Below the pieces are notes generated by a model. The model had not been told where the DNA came from, did not search any database, and saw nothing but the letters and a program-made list of their open reading frames with translations. The position numbers and the translations under genes are program-made. A stretch of 64,000 bases of DNA from Aulostomus chinensis (taxonomy: Eukaryota; Chordata; Actinopteri; Syngnathiformes; Aulostomidae): positions 16,640,501 to 16,704,500 of the forward strand of contig JBBMOA010000013.1 in assembly GCA_037954235.1 (NCBI GenBank), given 5' to 3'. This document shows, in pieces, positions 12,801 through 26,100 of this stretch. How positions within the stretch are numbered: the stretch's first letter is position 1; every line of letters begins with the position of its first letter.

Positions 12801-14693
12801 CTGAGTCCTGTCCTCCAGAGTTGGCTCTTCTATGTTGTGGGTGTACATATAGAATGTTTGGAGCACAATCAACAAAAGTTAACTTTTTTTCCCTTTGTTT
12901 TTCGATATTCTTTTCTGGTTTGCTACAAGCATGTAGGTGGTGTTAAACAGCTAACAGTCAGATGGTGCAAAGGTCCACTTCAGGCTCCATGCAGCTTTAA
13001 TCTAGGGCTTTATGAATTGGGAGGAGCATTTAGGGTCTCCAATCTTATTTCATTTTACAACCCTGACACAGAATAATAATTGTAATTATAAAATATGAAT
13101 CAAATAGAGAGGATCTTGAGCCTACCGGGCTCCTTTGACATCATGCTCTGAGCTCCTTCTATATTAGCTTCACCTGAGTTCTGTGAGCTGAGACAATCAT
13201 CTCAGTCCAACTGACTGAGTTGTTAAATCAAACTTAATCGTTCAGACAGAACACGCTTGTTGTTTCCCCACCCTTGCTTCTAATATCCTTCATATCATCT
13301 ATTTGTTCTGTCCTCATCCAACTCTCATCCCAACAACCTTTCGCTATCGTTGTGAGAGAATATATGACTGAAGTTATAACCGAACGGAATGGAAAACCCT
13401 GACCTCCACCGCATAAACACTAACAGAGGTTTGAGTCAGCGGCTGTTAGTATGAATGATATCTCAATTCCCTCTCCAACGCCTTGGAGAAGAAATACTAC
13501 CACCTCTCCCATGTCAACGGCAGTAATTCACATATTTGTTGTAGGCTCATAACACCACAAGGCTTAAAGGGTCCCCGTGTGTGGCACATCAATGTGGAGA
13601 TGTCATGATGGAGCTTTAAATTACCAAACTAAATATCATCCCTAATTCTGAATGTCGTGCTTATCATCTGATCGGTATGCAGAGAAGTTTAGCTTAAATG
13701 GAAGCTATGTTTTTAAGATTTTACTTTTTTTTTTTTTTAATTTTGGTTAAATGACGGTGAGAAGAGAATTAACATGCTGGACACATCCGCTTCATTTCTC
13801 TTCAAATGAGGATCACTCATCTTTTTTCCACCCCGACAGGACTTAATTCAAAGAAAAGAATCCCTGACACAGCTTTTCATGAATTTTACATGGGTACTAT
13901 TAGGAGAGGCCATGACTCAGTTCAACTGTGTCCTGAGGCACTCATATTCAGCCATTTGCATTGAAAAGAATCATAGAAGCGCAGATAACTATAATCCAGA
14001 GGAAACAGAGGTGGTGGAGACAAAATAACAACTCATCCATCCCCAATCAGGTTGAAGGTTATTTAGACAAAAAAATCAACTGGTGTTTTTTTTTTTTTTT
14101 TTAATCGTATAAATATTTCAATGAAAGAATGATTTTGTGAATTTGAACATGAAAATAATACAGCAACAACACTAGTTCGCAGTGGAAACTCAAACTCGTT
14201 GAATACATGTTCCTACTTAGGATACTGCAAAAAAAGAAAAAAGAAAAAAGAGTAGGACAAATAGATTCCTACGCCTCTCTCGCCGGTCCTTGATTTAAGA
14301 TATTCGTTTTTACATATAGAATACACAATAAAATAAATCATTCTGGAAAAAGTAAAATAATGACACTTAAACCACGTATATGCGTGTTCAAAATGCATGT
14401 ATAGATTTGTGAATGCAATAAATAGTATTTGAAGACCCGCTCAATAATGGCAAATTAGTTTACCAAGCTAGAAATGTTGGCTCTTAACATCTGATTTACT
14501 GTGTGGGTCTTCTGATATATTCTGCCAACCATGTGAGTGAAACAGGTGCGACAGCTGTGGATTAATTAATTTACCCACTCACTTCAGATGTAAATTCATT
14601 ATGGCCGATCTCGTATGCTCATCAGTGATCGCCAGTCAGGTGATTTCTGCTAAGATCTGCACATTTTAACAAGCAAGACACCAGCATCCATCC

Positions 14694-14751
<58 letters not shown>

Positions 14752-16015
14752 TTACATTTACACTAAAATCATCAGCATTAGAATGCCTGTGTATAATACA
14801 GCTTCAAAGCAGCGTCACTTCTAAAATATCTGGATTTTTTTCCCCTCGGCGGCTTCAGATATGTCACATTTGTGCAAATTTATACCGTAGAATTTCATTA
14901 TTAAACTAACATTAAAAAAAAGTTACTTTTTATCTCCAGGATTCAAAACTGAACTTCTCTTCAAACAATATTATTCCAATCAGAGGCCCACCTGAGATCT
15001 TCATTGTGTGTTTGCTTATTTACAGTGTGTGTGCTGCTTTGTGAAAAGCTCCAGGGAAAAGCTATGAGAGGGTAGATATTTCATTTCTAGTCCTATGGCA
15101 ACTTTTCCAGTGTGAAATCTAACGGTATGGACATGGTCTATACATACCGCTACATGTCCTCCATCATTATTAACATCGAGCAGGCGTGTCCGGTGTAAAA
15201 ATGGCATTATAATAAGTGCGCTTTGATGAGATATAGGGAAAATCCATTTCTCTGCAGAGTTATCGTTGCAGTCTCACTGCTGGGATCAAATTATTATGCA
15301 GTCAGGTTTATGTATTATTTCGCTCACACACAAATCTGACTGCCAGACGTATAAAGATCTCATAGAATGCATAAACCTTGCATATGCTGCGCGAGGCTTT
15401 TGTAAGAGTTGTTGGACTCTCAACCAAAACCTTGCATTTCCAAATCCTTCAGGGGCAAATAATCCATTTTACAAGAGACATTTCCCATCTGGCTCAGGCA
15501 GGCATGACTTTCCTTGACGATAGAGGGAGGGAGTTGACGCTAGTTGGAATAAGACTGAAATGCTCAGCAACATGTCTGACTCATAACCTTAACTGCTGGA
15601 GGGTAATCTGGGCTGACAAAAGCACATCTTGAATCACCCAACCTTTCATCTTGGTTTCTTTCAAAAAAAAAAAAAAAAAATGTAACCTCCAAGAGACAGA
15701 AGACAAAACGAGGGGGAGAGAAAGGCATTTATATGTGATTATTTTAATAATCTTCTGTTAAAAAAACATAACAAAGCCAGACGCCAGGAGAAAATGTTGG
15801 CGATGCACGTGTCTACAAACCACTGACACGTAAAAATCTGCAAATACTTTGGAACCTTAAATATGTTTCACATCAGCATTTTGAGATGCAAGAATGAATT
15901 TTTGACCACACGTCTAATTCACTCTAGGAAGATAATGGTTCATAACTTAAGGTCTGGTTAGGACTTAAATGTTCTCCTGCTGTGAAATCTGTTTATTTAT
16001 TGGATCCATCTATGA

Positions 16016-16046
<31 letters not shown>

Positions 16047-19000
16047 ACACACAGACCCCATCCTGCCACCTAATGTGAACATAACAAGATGCTTTTGCTC
16101 TTGTTGATTTAAAACACATTTCTGGTTAGAAACATCTGCATTATACACTCCGTAGTTTGCAAAAAAAAAAACAAAAAAAAAAAAGCTCAACAATGCAGCA
16201 TTTTATTCTGCAGGCTGATATAACACAGGCACAGACAAACATGGAAAACAACCCTCGTTCCTTCACCTGTACAGTAGAGGGTCTTTTTTTCTTCTTCATT
16301 TTCCACGGCATCTTGTCTCAAATCCAATTAGTCACATTGTGGCGTGATATTTCTGGAGAGATGTGAGGAGCGAATGACGAAACTCTGGGTGGTGTGTGCT
16401 CACTGGAGGAAACCTGAGATGTGGGACTGAGACATAAAGCCTCGTCCTTCTTATCTATTCTGTTTTATTCCATCAGACTAATTAGACCCATTTACACCCC
16501 CCTAACTCTTCCGATGTAAGTCGACGCAGAAAAAAAATGACATCTCAAGACTCGCCGTCAGCTTCGGTGACTTTCCATGAAGCACCATGTGTGAAGAACG
16601 GCGTTGTCCCCCCCCCCTCCCATCGCAGACTAAGGTATTCTGTGGCTTTAGTGCCTCCATAAAATTGGGTTGTACCTCTGATGAAAGCGAAATATACACC
16701 TCAGAGAAAATTTACTGCTCCCCCCTGGATGTGATACCAAAGCAATTAGTGTCGGCGAGATTGGTGGGCGTGAAAAAAAAAAGTCCTTTCAGCAAGCCAA
16801 TACAACGTAAATGCATCTCTGTTTTATGGCCCCTATTGCTTATTCAGTCTTGTTCGGTGGTCCTCCCCGGGACATTGGGGGAATTATCGTGACAGGGCGA
16901 TATATATATATACATATATATATATATGTATATATCACTCTTGCATTTTGCATAAAGTCTCCCATTAAAGACGAGACTACAGGATACTGCCGAGATGGGA
17001 TGTAAACAATTCCAGCGGGAGAAATTCAGTCCCTGAAAAGAGACGAAAGTCACACAGTCGGTTAAAACTTTATGTGTTAATCAGGATGTCGATGAAAGCC
17101 CCCCGCCCCCTCCACCCCTCCACCCATCCATCCATCCATCCTCGCCACCTTATCAATCTTAGTATGTGCCAATACGTCACACCGCCAAGCATTACAGGCT
17201 TTCAAGTTAATTTGTATTGACAAATGTGTAACTTTTTCGAGTTGATGACGGCTCTCGCAGCGGTAATGAATGACAACGTAAAGCGTTGCTTTAAATAGCG
17301 GTGATCCTTGAGCATTATCAGCCTTTACACAGCAGAAGCACCATGAGATGACAGTAAGCTCCCTCTGAGAGATGATTCGGTTCTGTTTATGTAGCGTAAC
17401 AAACAACCCCAAATGTCAATGAGTTGAACTTAACTCTGTGAAGGACGCCACGTGACCGAGCGGCATTATTTGCCACGCGTCTGAGGGATTACTTGGTTGC
17501 CTGTAAAACAGCGTGTAATCTAGCAGCCTGTGGGGACAGCGACTCAGCTTTAGCACAATGCTATGATGAACAGGCTTCTTCACTTGTTAAGTCGCTGTCT
17601 TTGGGGAAACACACACGTGCGCGCACACAGATATGCAGCTCCGCAGACAACAAAAGCAGACGCACACACTGATTCTCTGTTGCGTAGAGACTGCGCATGC
17701 TGCATGTCCCGCAGGAACGCAACACTTAGTTATCCACTTATGCATGGAGTTTAGAGCATGGCAGTTTTAATTTCAGCTTAAAAGTGGCAAAGAAAGATGC
17801 AGATGCTCAACAGGGGACGGAGGACTGGATAATGCCACGTGTCAAAATAAGCTCCATTGTCTTCTCAATAAATTGTTGCTTATCTCTATGTGTACAGCTT
17901 TCTGAATTAAGTTTTTTGAAATTGTAGTCTTATGATAATAGACTGGAAGAGCCAACAGTGAGTTTAATTAATTAATTTGGTACTTGAGCTATAAAATTGA
18001 TTTGTTATGCCGACGCCGCGAAGACAGCCCTGGGTGCTGGAGCCGTTGGGTTTTTGGGGTGATACGTCCATCCAGCTGCTGTGGGTGATATTTCTTCGGG
18101 GCTTCTGATGGGAATTTCTTAAGATTTGGCCAAAAAAACAAAATCATTTGGCCTCAAAGATGACCTAAAATATTTAGGTGGTCAAAGGTCACTTTCACCT
18201 CACATGAACTCCTATTCTCACAAATGCCTTTATGACATTTCTTCAAAGTTTACACAAAGGTCCAGTTGGAAATTATTTAGAAGGTCAAAGGTTAAGGTTC
18301 CGCCACCTCACATGAAGGGAATTTCATTCAGTACAGTACATCCAAATTTAAAAAACAGTAAATCAACAGGAAAACTGCAAAGCCAACTATTCAACCCTGT
18401 TACAATGCGATTTGATGACAAGCTGCAATTCTGCAGTGCCAAACTTTAAAATAACAGAATCAATCACACACAAATCAATAAATCAATAAGACTTCCACTT
18501 ATCCGGATGTCTACGTTAGCTCCAGGGGAGAGTAAAAACAAATCCGGGTGTTTTTATTGTGGAAATCTAGTTTGTAGCTTTGTCAGATTCAGTAAACAAG
18601 AGTCTGGAACCTCACGACTGTGTGACGTCAGTTACAGATGAGGTAAGCATCTGTTTCACTTCGGGTCTGTTGTGGTTTTGCTGGCTTAAATCTGACCACT
18701 AGAGGAAGATGTCAAACCTTTCATGATGGCAGCTTGCACGTGTAGTGACTCTCCGGAGGGTCTCTGGTCGTGAGTGGGTGGGAGTCGGTGACGGTGCATT
18801 TCCGGTCTTCCATCTTTTATTTAAAAAAAACAAACCAACCCCCCACCCCCACCCAGAAACTTGCTCCACACACGCGTTTAATGAACGTTTTAGTGGCTTG
18901 ATGTGCCGTCATTTAGCGCCAAGTTTTGAGGAAATGTGGGTTAGTAACGAGAGGACGGCGGAGGGAGCGCTTGTTTTGTGTGAAGCTCGAGAGCAGCGGC

Positions 19001-22000
19001 GGGCGGTGCGGGGGGGCGGGGGAGGGGGAGCAACGCATGAAAACGGATCAGGAGTAAAAAAAAGTACTGCCGTTGGTGCCAAAAATGAAAATTATACAAA
19101 GAAAAGTTTCTTCCCCAGAATTTTGACCCATGGGCAACATGTCTATAGAGTAGCTTGAGCAGTTTCTGGCCATAACTGTCTGACAAAATTTGATACTCAG
19201 TGTCTGATTACATGAAATGATGATTTTTTATTTATTTATTTTTGGCCAGACGTTCAAGAGTCATCATCAGTGTGCATCGTAATATTCTGACGAAACGTGT
19301 TTGTGACCATATTCAATGAGATTAAATTTTCTCCACATACAGTATATATTTTTTTCACGAGTGTGGAGAAACATGAATGTAAAGCGTTAACTGTTGTTAC
19401 TTCAAGTTCATGTCACCAGCTGTAGTTTCTTCCTCTTATTCATGTTATTAAAGTCAGGGTGAAGGGAAGCTGATGCTTGCAGCAGGTGGTGCAATGCTCT
19501 GAACGCAGAAACTTTTGATGGAAATCAAAAACCAGTACAAGTAAAGATATAAAGATATATATACACACACACATAAACATATTTCTCCCTTCCCGCTTGT
19601 CCTCCGCAGGTTGGCTCTAAGCACCTTCTCCAGAATGAACGCCAACTCCTCCGATGAATTCTTCCAGGCTACAAATCACGCAGAGCAGACTTTCCGTAAG
19701 ATGGAGACCTACCTCCAGCACAAGCAGCTGTGTGACGTCCTCTTGATAGCCGGGGATCATAAGATACCTGCTCACAGGTTGGTGTTTGGGCTTCCATCTT
19801 ACTTTGATTCGTTTAATTACACCTTTGATGTAATCTTATTGAAAAGACCACAGCTCACCAGGATTCACTTCATTAACTTGTCAGTGTGAGCATTCAGGCT
19901 TTGGTCTGGAAACACATTTCATCAGTCAAGATCCATTGGTGGAATAATCAAATCATCTCAAAGAGAGACTCAGTTGATCATGGCAGTTGACAGGATTTGA
20001 CATCAGTAAACCGGTGAATCATTGTTCACTGGTCTGCAGATAGGGAATGCGTGGCTGCACGCACGCACGCACGCACACACCACTGTGACCAGCCCCTTCC
20101 ACATTTCCACACTGCTAGAAGTGTCAATACATTGACATCTGAGTGAAAGATCACACAACACCTTCGGAACACACGTGTGGCTGTCAAGCGCCGTGTTTGG
20201 CTAGTTCACGCTGATGTCAGTGGCCGACCTAGCTGGGTTAGACAAACAGCTGCCTGCTCCAATGGGACAGATCCTTGCATGTGGTACATACTGCAGATGT
20301 GATATCCATATTAGCTCTAATAAAAGGATTAATCACTGAAAAATTCTGAATTTTTAAATATAAAATGTTTATATGCCATATGACTATTTTGAGCTCTCAG
20401 TACCAAACAGCAAGTACCATGACAGATTGATTCCGTCATCATACACTGAAATACAAAAGCATAAAAATATTCTTGTGAAGCAAATATCTAAAAACAAGAA
20501 ATCTCTCACTGACAGATAAAACTAATCCATAAGAGCATTCATTCAGTTCACTTTGTTGTCGCCGTTGTCATGTGGACAGACTGGTCCTGAGTGCTGTGTC
20601 AGACTACTTTGCCGCCATGTTCACCAGCGACGTGAGGGAAGCTAAACAGGAGGAGATCAAGATGGAGGGAGTTGATCCAGAAGCCCTCAGATCCCTGGTT
20701 CATTTCGCCTACACTGGTGAGTGCTCATAAACACACTCGCAAGCTCTTGTAAGTCCTTATGACATCCAGCCACCGTGATTAAATTGGATCAATAAGCTCA
20801 TCTATCACTGCAGGCTTCGGGACATCAACACACCGGCTCATTCCCCTTCAGTTTTAAGCTGTAAACTACAACCGTATGATTTGATATTTTTATTTTACAG
20901 TTTAAAGGTTAATATATGCAGCAGTTTTAACACTCTGTAAAGGAAATACCTTTTTATGTTGTTCATTTTTACACTTGTTTAATTTATCCCTGTGAAATTA
21001 GGAATAAAATATACGACCAGGGTCGCTGCGGTTAAATTCAGCCATCACATGAAAAAAAAAACCCCACCTATCTTGCTTGTTCTGACATTGCAGGTGTCCT
21101 TGAGCTGAAGGAGGAGACCATCGAGAGTTTATTGGCGGCAGCTTGTCTCCTCCAGCTTTCACAGGTCATCCAGGTTTGCTGTAACTTCCTAATGAAACAG
21201 CTTCATCCCTCCAATTGTCTGGGAATACGCTCCTTCGCTGACGCCCAGGGCTGCGTGGACCTGCTCAACGTGGCTCATAACTACACCATGGTAGGACAGC
21301 AAATAGAGATAGAGACTCCATTCAGGTTTATTTTGGGATTAAGTGTCATATTTGAAAAGTGAGAATTGTACTGGATTACATAAAGCCATCTATATAAGAT
21401 TTTGAACATTTACTTTAATATCATAGTAGCTTTTTTAAACCTTGTATCGGTCCTGTGTCAAATGCCTTTATTGGTTTTCAATCATATTTGATACTCATAC
21501 TGTTTTTATGTCATAAACCTTTTTTTATGAAATGAATATTGAATGATTATGAATATTTTAATTTTTATTCAAGGAAAACATTCACTATTTCTGTCTTGAT
21601 TCATCCATCCATCCATTTTCTACCGCTTATCCTGTTAAGGGTTGCGGGGGTGCTGGAGCCTATCCCAGCAGCCTTCAGGTGAGAGGCAGGGTTCACCCTG
21701 GGCAGGTCACCAGTCCATCACAGGGCCAACACATAGAGACAGACAACCATTCACACTCACAGTCACACCTACGGTCAATTTAGAGTATCAATCAGCCTCG
21801 TCCCCTCTTGATGTCTTTGGACTGTGGGAGGAAGCTGGAGTTACCAGAGAGAAGCCACACAGGAACAGGGAGAACATGGAGACTCACACAGAAAGACCCC
21901 GTGCTGGAGCCGGGACTAGTCCCGATGTCTTAATTCAGTCTATGACAACTACCTTGAGTTCATATACGAGAGTAATAGGTTGGTTTTCCATGCATTTTAG

Positions 22001-23158
22001 TTTTAATCATAATATCAGTCATTTAATTGTTGTTTCACTTTAGTTTTTGTCAACAAAATCTGCAGAAACCCAGATAAAAATATTTTTAGTTTGATATTTT
22101 GCCCAAAAAATGAACTCTTAAAAGTAATTTCCCACTGTAATGAAGCCTGCATCACAGATTACATGATTCACGGTCAACTAGCGATGGTTTCACCAGCACA
22201 GATTTATAGCTGTAGTACGAGGAACTTGGGTGGAAACAATGTAGCAATCCCATTTTAAATTTCAAGCTCTTCTCATTTCTATGAAGCACATTTACATGAA
22301 AACAAACAAACAAACAAACGATAGCCATTTCATAACCAAAATGTAATTTTTTCGTTGTATTTTTGTACTCATCCATTCATGCTAACTGTAAATCTTTCTT
22401 TTTCATACCCGCACTCAACTCAACATGTTAAATATGTTTTTGTGTGGTGATACCAGTCAGGCCTCCAGATAACATCAGTGTGTTTACCCTCGACATAAAG
22501 CATCTGATTATTTGTGGCCATCCTCTGCTTAGAGACTTGTTAATTTAAATAACCTGTCATAACCTGTAAAGGAATGAAGTGTCACCGCCTCTGTTGTTTA
22601 TATCATCTTATTTCAGCGGGGAAATGCACATTTGAATAGAAATGGAATAGTTTCATGCTTTCACTTGATCTAATTTGGATATGTGGCTGTTCTGTAAGAG
22701 ATATCACATAGCTGCACATTGATTAGCGCACTGCCTGACTTGTAAAAAATATTTGATTTCAAGTCTGGGAGAAATATTTGCATTTGGATTAAGATTCATG
22801 GACATACTTGTCAGATAACGTCGTGCCGGCCCTGCCGGAGTGACAGCTCGGGGCAGGCGTTATCTCCTAAAGGACATCTGCTCAGGCTGTTTACATAGGC
22901 CCCCTCACGGATCAGGAGGTTAATCTAATCATCAAACTGCACACGAGGGCCAACTTCCTGTTCAATCACTCTAGTAATGAGCAGCAAGGGCTGCGGGCTT
23001 CCTGGAAGTCTATCCTCTGGGCTCTAACTGCGAGCGAGTTTTATTTTAATAAGCTTGTGTTTCCTTGTGAGGTCGGCCTCTAACATCCTTTTCCTTTGTG
23101 AAAACGTTAGATAAAAAGTGTTGTGGATGAAAGCTTTCCAGTAACAAAAAAAAACAGA

Positions 23159-23193
<35 letters not shown>

Positions 23194-26100
23194 CTTCGCC
23201 AAATATTTCTAACACACATTTTAATGAATATCATATCAGATTTGCAGAAAGAATGAAAAAATAATACAACACAGCAGCCTGTCTTACACCATGACAGTTG
23301 CTGAAGGGTAATTCTCCCAGCTTGACTCTAACTAAACATCACTATTCCTCCTCCTCCTCCTTAGAAAACAGTCTTATTACATGATTACTGTTTTGCAGTG
23401 GTTGAGTCGATCACTATCCTCTCCCGCTGATCGTATTTTCCAAGCAGTTTACTCACCATTCACTTTGCCAGCATCTGAGAACACATCCTTTCATTCATTG
23501 TGAAACAAACTCCACTGAGCTTTCAATTTTGTTGTCACACATGTAATTACAAATAATTGGTCTTAAAAAAGAACGTCAAGTAGTTGGATGGAGTTTCTCC
23601 ATCGATGTTGCCAGAAGAGATCAATGTATGTCCCTCATTCCATTAAATCTTGCTGTGTTAAGCTCTTAAATCCTGCTCTCATAATAGATCTGACTGAGAC
23701 ACTGTAATTTGTTGCAAGTTGATGATCAATAGCGTGCTTGTTTTTCATAATTAAGTCTGCAGCGAGCTGTATTTGTCAAAGTTACTTTGTAATTAGTACT
23801 CAGCCTCTTCCTTGTTCCAAAAACAACCCCCCTCCCCTAAAAAAACCACAACATGGCATGATGTTCAAGGTTTCTCTCGTGTCTGTAAATGTTGGACGGT
23901 AATGTAATGTAGAGGCGTGAAGGAAGGAGGGAGTTTTATATAGCATGGTCTCTAATGGAAGTGCCCAGAGACATTGTCCTTGAAGAGGTAGCCATGCAGC
24001 GTTGTAATATCGCCTGGGCTTCTGGCCAGTAAATGGAAGATCAATCTTTAGGAAGGCAATAGGGAACAGCTCTGGCAAAACCCTCCAGCTGGACAATGCA
24101 TCGCAGTGATGAAAATGTTTCTCATTAAAAACGCTTAGAAAAAGTTGAATGTATGATGATCTGCAGCAAAAATGTTATTACATTATCTTTTTAATGGGCG
24201 GGGGGGCATTTTCTGGCCTGCTGTTGTGTGGATGTTTTTATATGAAGCTATGATGTCATCATACTTTCATATATTCGAGCCTTTGCCAAATGAGTTCACA
24301 CAATTATCGTGAAGCTCATCGCCGCCAGGTAAAATGAATAATTTCCCAGTAGATGGTTTTAATGTTTGTTGTGACATTCCGGCGCTGCAGAGCTGAGGAG
24401 GCTAAGTTGAAATGATCTAATCACGTATCTCATCTAAACATTCCAAAATATTAGTGGACCAAATGGATCAAATTCAGACAGTGAATCAAGTCATTTATCG
24501 GGGTTTTGCGTGACGCTCAGAAGAATTTAACCACGGCTTTATAGGCAGAGGAGTAATAGCGGATTAGGCCTTGGCTGGGACGATTAGCCCTCCGCTAACA
24601 TGAATGTGTAAATAATTAAATCGTGCAGCTGGGATAACTTCCCAAACATTATAGGAGTCATTTTGCATGGGATTCCCGAAGCTCAATGCAATTTATCTCC
24701 TGCTTTAACAACCAAAGCATTTTTCATCTGTTCATTCAGAATTATGAGTCGTAGTGCATTTTGCTGTTGAGCTTTTCAATAAAGGCATCCGAACTGGCAT
24801 TTGCTGTATGTTCCTTTGTCCTTGTACCATGTGATCTTATCCTGCTATCTCAGGTAGAGCACTAAAGCCACACACTTCCGTGCATCAAGCCTCGTCTAAT
24901 GACTGATGATTATCTGTCTCCTCCTCGTCTCCTCTACACCAGGAAAACTTCCTGGAGGTCATTCAAAACCAGGAGTTCCTGCTGCTCCCAACGGCCGAGA
25001 TAGTGAAGCTGCTCTCCAGCGACGACATCAACGTTCCAGATGAGGAGACCATCTTCCAGGCTTTGATGATGTGGGTCCGGTACGATGTCCAGCATCGGCA
25101 GCAGGACCTCGGGGTGCTTCTGGCTTATATCCGTCTGCCTCTTCTTCCTCCACAGGTGAGATACTTCACATCCCAAATCTCAGTATGATGTATTAAATGC
25201 ATTAAAATGTCCTGCTGCTCTCTCAGCACCTTCCTGAAATCCTATGAAATTTGTTTTCTATCATATCCCACTGCAGTAACTCTTCACCATTGCATTTATG
25301 AATATTATAAAAAGAGGTAATGAATATAGATTCATTTTGGCTTGAATCCCTCCATGAATTATTAATTGATAATCAGAACAGCCAGTTAGATCAAGTATTT
25401 GCTTTAATTCACATATTTTACATTTTTTGATTGAATTTCTTCTAATTGACCTCAGAAAAGGAAGGACAGCTGCCTTTTCAATCATTATTCTAAAGGAAAT
25501 ACCACAGCTAAACATGTATGTTTTTATATGCATGAGATTATTAATAGCTTGCGTGTGTTTGAACTATGATTGTTTTTAAACTGTGACTCATGTTTTATGA
25601 ATGCCCTATTTATGAGAAGGAGCATTGTTTTACTATTCTGTCATGCTCATTTGCATAACATCAAACACAAGAAGGTGCAAATATTTTCTGCAGATCCAAA
25701 GTGTGAAAATATTTCCCTTTTTTTTTTTTTACATTAATGCTGCATAACAGCTAACCTACCAAAAAATATTGTGCTGTCGTACATTTTAAAGTTCAGTTTA
25801 TATTTGGTCGATAGCATCATGTGAAAGGAGGTTGCACAGTTTAAAAAAAAAAAAGATGAAGGAGAGGCGTTTGTGTATGATATGTGGAAAACGTGACCTC
25901 ATACAAGGTGAGAGGTGAGAGGTGAGACGTGAGACGGCTGGCCTCCCCTCAGGCACAGCCTGGAGTAAGGCACCCTCTTAGTTTACCTGCTTAGTTTTGC
26001 TAAGCCCCTGGATGGTATAGTGATTATATTTGATTCATGCAGAAAAATGCTACAATTGTTTTGTTTTTTCTTTCCATAACTTCAGACTACAACAAAAAAG

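Larger units (their letters stand above)
8440..19609 (+). other. klhl4: klhl4 intron 1 (11.2 kb)
   Basis: Large first intron, donor gtacga, acceptor cctccgcag. It contains short TTAGGG-like repeats (9514-9545), TA/CA microsatellites, the Penelope-like fragment at 12249-12833, a two-unit repeat with AGGTCA-type motifs (about 18150-18370) and a GC-rich patch (about 18940-19045). No coding exon is needed between exons 1 and 2: the frame joins directly (AG+G, then TTG GCT). The 1-kb-scale ORFs here show no family resemblance. Confidence 0.8.
21291..24942 (+). other. klhl4: klhl4 intron 4 (3.65 kb)
   Basis: Contains SINE-like copy B (21604-21925), (AAAC)n (22300-22319), (CA)n (23165-23193) and a stretch at about 24250-24720 with non-repetitive, motif-rich sequence that could be conserved. 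No further exon is needed to keep the frame. Confidence 0.8.

Noticed and set aside
18745..19158. 137-codon ORF in klhl4 intron 1
   Set aside because: Opens because of C-rich and GC-rich stretches; poly-Gly and Pro-His runs, no family match, and not needed by the klhl4 frame.
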